A stretch of DNA of 64,000 nt from JAGVIE01 sp964520905 (lineage in GTDB: Bacteria > Bacteroidota > Ignavibacteria > UBA10030 > SZUA-254). Location: positions 1-64,000 of the forward strand of contig CAZFQL010000013.1 of the NCBI GenBank assembly GCA_964520905.1, written 5' to 3'. Position 1 is the first letter of the stretch; each line of letters begins with the position of its first letter. The position numbers were made by a program, and so were the translations under genes. The notes beneath the pieces were generated by a model that saw nothing but the letters and a program-made list of their open reading frames with translations, was not told where the DNA came from and ran no database searches. Of the stretch, positions 63,230 through 64,000 are shown in pieces.

Positions 63230-64000
63230 ATGCCGATATTGACTAATACTTCTCTTCCATCTTCTTCAGGGGCCTCAATCACAGAATTTGTAGAGTGGTT
63301 TGAAGTATTACTTGCCAATAACCAAATAAAAGTTGCACCATCTTCTACTTTGCGTATCGATATTGATGCCTTAAAATTCTTAGGTCAGGCGTATCGTGGA
63401 ACGACATCATTGCCAAGAGAAGAAGATATGAGTGAGTTTTTTCGTAGAACGCTCGGGTTAGAATACATTATTAAGGTTATCCACATGGCTCTTCGCTCTC
63501 CATCAGGGGAAGCTCTATTGTCTCGCCTTGATGTCTTCAAGGGAGCCGACCTTACTTTGACAAATTCTACTCAACATTCCCATGAAAGAGATTTCCTTTG
63601 GGAGCTCATCGTTGCTTGTATATGTTCAGGTTTTTGTTCAAATGTTCGTTTCGACGAACCAGATATTAGATGTCATTACTCCGGTTTGGATTGGGGAATT
63701 CCATGCAAATTGTTCTATACTCACTCGAAGTATGGTCAAATTGAACGTATAGTTTCTGGTGCTCGACAGTTAGAAAAATCATCCGCCGATTCAGGATGTA
63801 TTATCGTGAATCTTGCAAATTTAATAAATCACTCACGTTATCTACGATCAAAACCAAATGACCCAGATTCTTTTTTGTCATTTCCTGATTGGCAAGTTCC
63901 TTTGCAAATGTTACAATCTGAGATGACAAACGTAATTAATCCAGTTAGAACAAAATCACTTATTAAGCGCTTGACGAACGACCTTAGGACTGGACAGGAG
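63230..64000 (+). CDS. Cassette gene, 3' end beyond the window: possible nuclease
   Basis: An open frame starts at ATG 63230, 49 bases after the GTTAGGC core, and runs 257 codons without stop to the window edge. I recognise no named family. The middle part, DEPDIRCHYSGLDWGIPCKL followed by QIERIVSGARQLEKS and GCIIVNLANLIN, has D-x-I and C-K elements like a restriction-type PD-(D/E)XK fold (E-P-D-I, then C-K on the next strand). Position directly after an attC-like site makes it the next gene of an integron-like array. Confidence 0.5.
   Translation, partial: MPILTNTSLPSSSGASITEFVEWFEVLLANNQIKVAPSSTLRIDIDALKFLGQAYRGTTSLPREEDMSEFFRRTLGLEYIIKVIHMALRSPSGEALLSRLDVFKGADLTLTNSTQHSHERDFLWELIVACICSGFCSNVRFDEPDIRCHYSGLDWGIPCKLFYTHSKYGQIERIVSGARQLEKSSADSGCIIVNLANLINHSRYLRSKPNDPDSFLSFPDWQVPLQMLQSEMTNVINPVRTKSLIKRLTNDLRTGQE

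Noticed and set aside
1..64000. tRNA, rRNA or CRISPR features
   Set aside because: Reading both strands by eye showed no convincing tRNA arms, rRNA sequence or regularly spaced repeats; a covariance search could still find a missed small RNA.

Overview
The window looks like a chromosomal segment of a diderm bacterium of the Bacteroidota–Chlorobi–Ignavibacteria (FCB) group. The evidence is a TonB-dependent receptor, a TamB-like protein, an LptE-like lipoprotein, split heptose kinase and adenylyltransferase genes, a DUF3078 outer-membrane-type protein, a SPOR protein, and frequent TTG/GTG starts with good Shine-Dalgarno sites. I could not run a search, so the lineage is an inference. No rRNA, tRNA or CRISPR array was seen.

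Layout. (1) 1-10.3 kb is a defence island. It holds a Panacea/PemK-like toxin-antitoxin pair on +, then on - a PLD-SNF2 helicase, a Bro-N protein, a large Eco57I-type methylase and a DUF3800 protein. Three broken copies of a methylase C-terminal tail lie between or beside these genes. (2) 10.5-18.8 kb is an envelope/RNA operon: heptose kinase, heptose adenylyltransferase, TamB and RNase R, followed by a DedA protein. (3) 19.5-26.0 kb carries queF, two coiled-coil/TPR proteins, a tandem DUF309 protein and amrS. (4) 26.0-29.6 kb is a repeat-rich accessory zone: a MITE-like element, an ORF6N gene broken by a hairpin, the last 39 codons of a tyrosine recombinase, and an integron-like array of two cassettes. 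One cassette encodes a membrane zinc-ribbon protein and the other a HEPN protein plus a Cas4-like nuclease. The array ends exactly at the nfo stop codon.

(5) 29.6-47.2 kb is mostly core: nfo, anmK, a DUF1624 protein, pta, a miaB-SPOR-sigma54 activator-lptE operon, a processive glycosyltransferase, a TPR protein, rpsT, a DUF3078 protein and mscL. It ends with a TPP-riboswitch operon (TonB receptor, thiamine pyrophosphokinase, SSS-family transporter) that reads as thiamine scavenging. (6) 47.3-51.3 kb is a type ISP restriction-modification gene with a RhuM-Fic partner. (7) 51.4-60.7 kb holds a thioredoxin-TPR protein, a CDF transporter, a secreted amylo-1,6-glucosidase-like protein, an acyl-CoA synthetase, an RDD protein, an SDR epimerase and a CBS protein. 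(8) 60.7-64.0 kb is a second repeat field leading into another integron-like region: a two-gene cassette (PD-(D/E)XK-type nuclease plus nitrilase-like protein), a well-formed attC-like hairpin, and a further gene that runs off the window.

Three themes deserve attention. The cassette ends were recognised because the start of each cassette is complementary to the start of its terminal attC-like site, which is what integron recombination produces; two cassettes carry two-gene nuclease modules that look defensive. Methylase tails appear to persist as scars after restriction-modification gene turnover. Small palindromic repeats have entered reading frames (symporter, nfo, glucosidase, methylase tails), often without breaking the frame.
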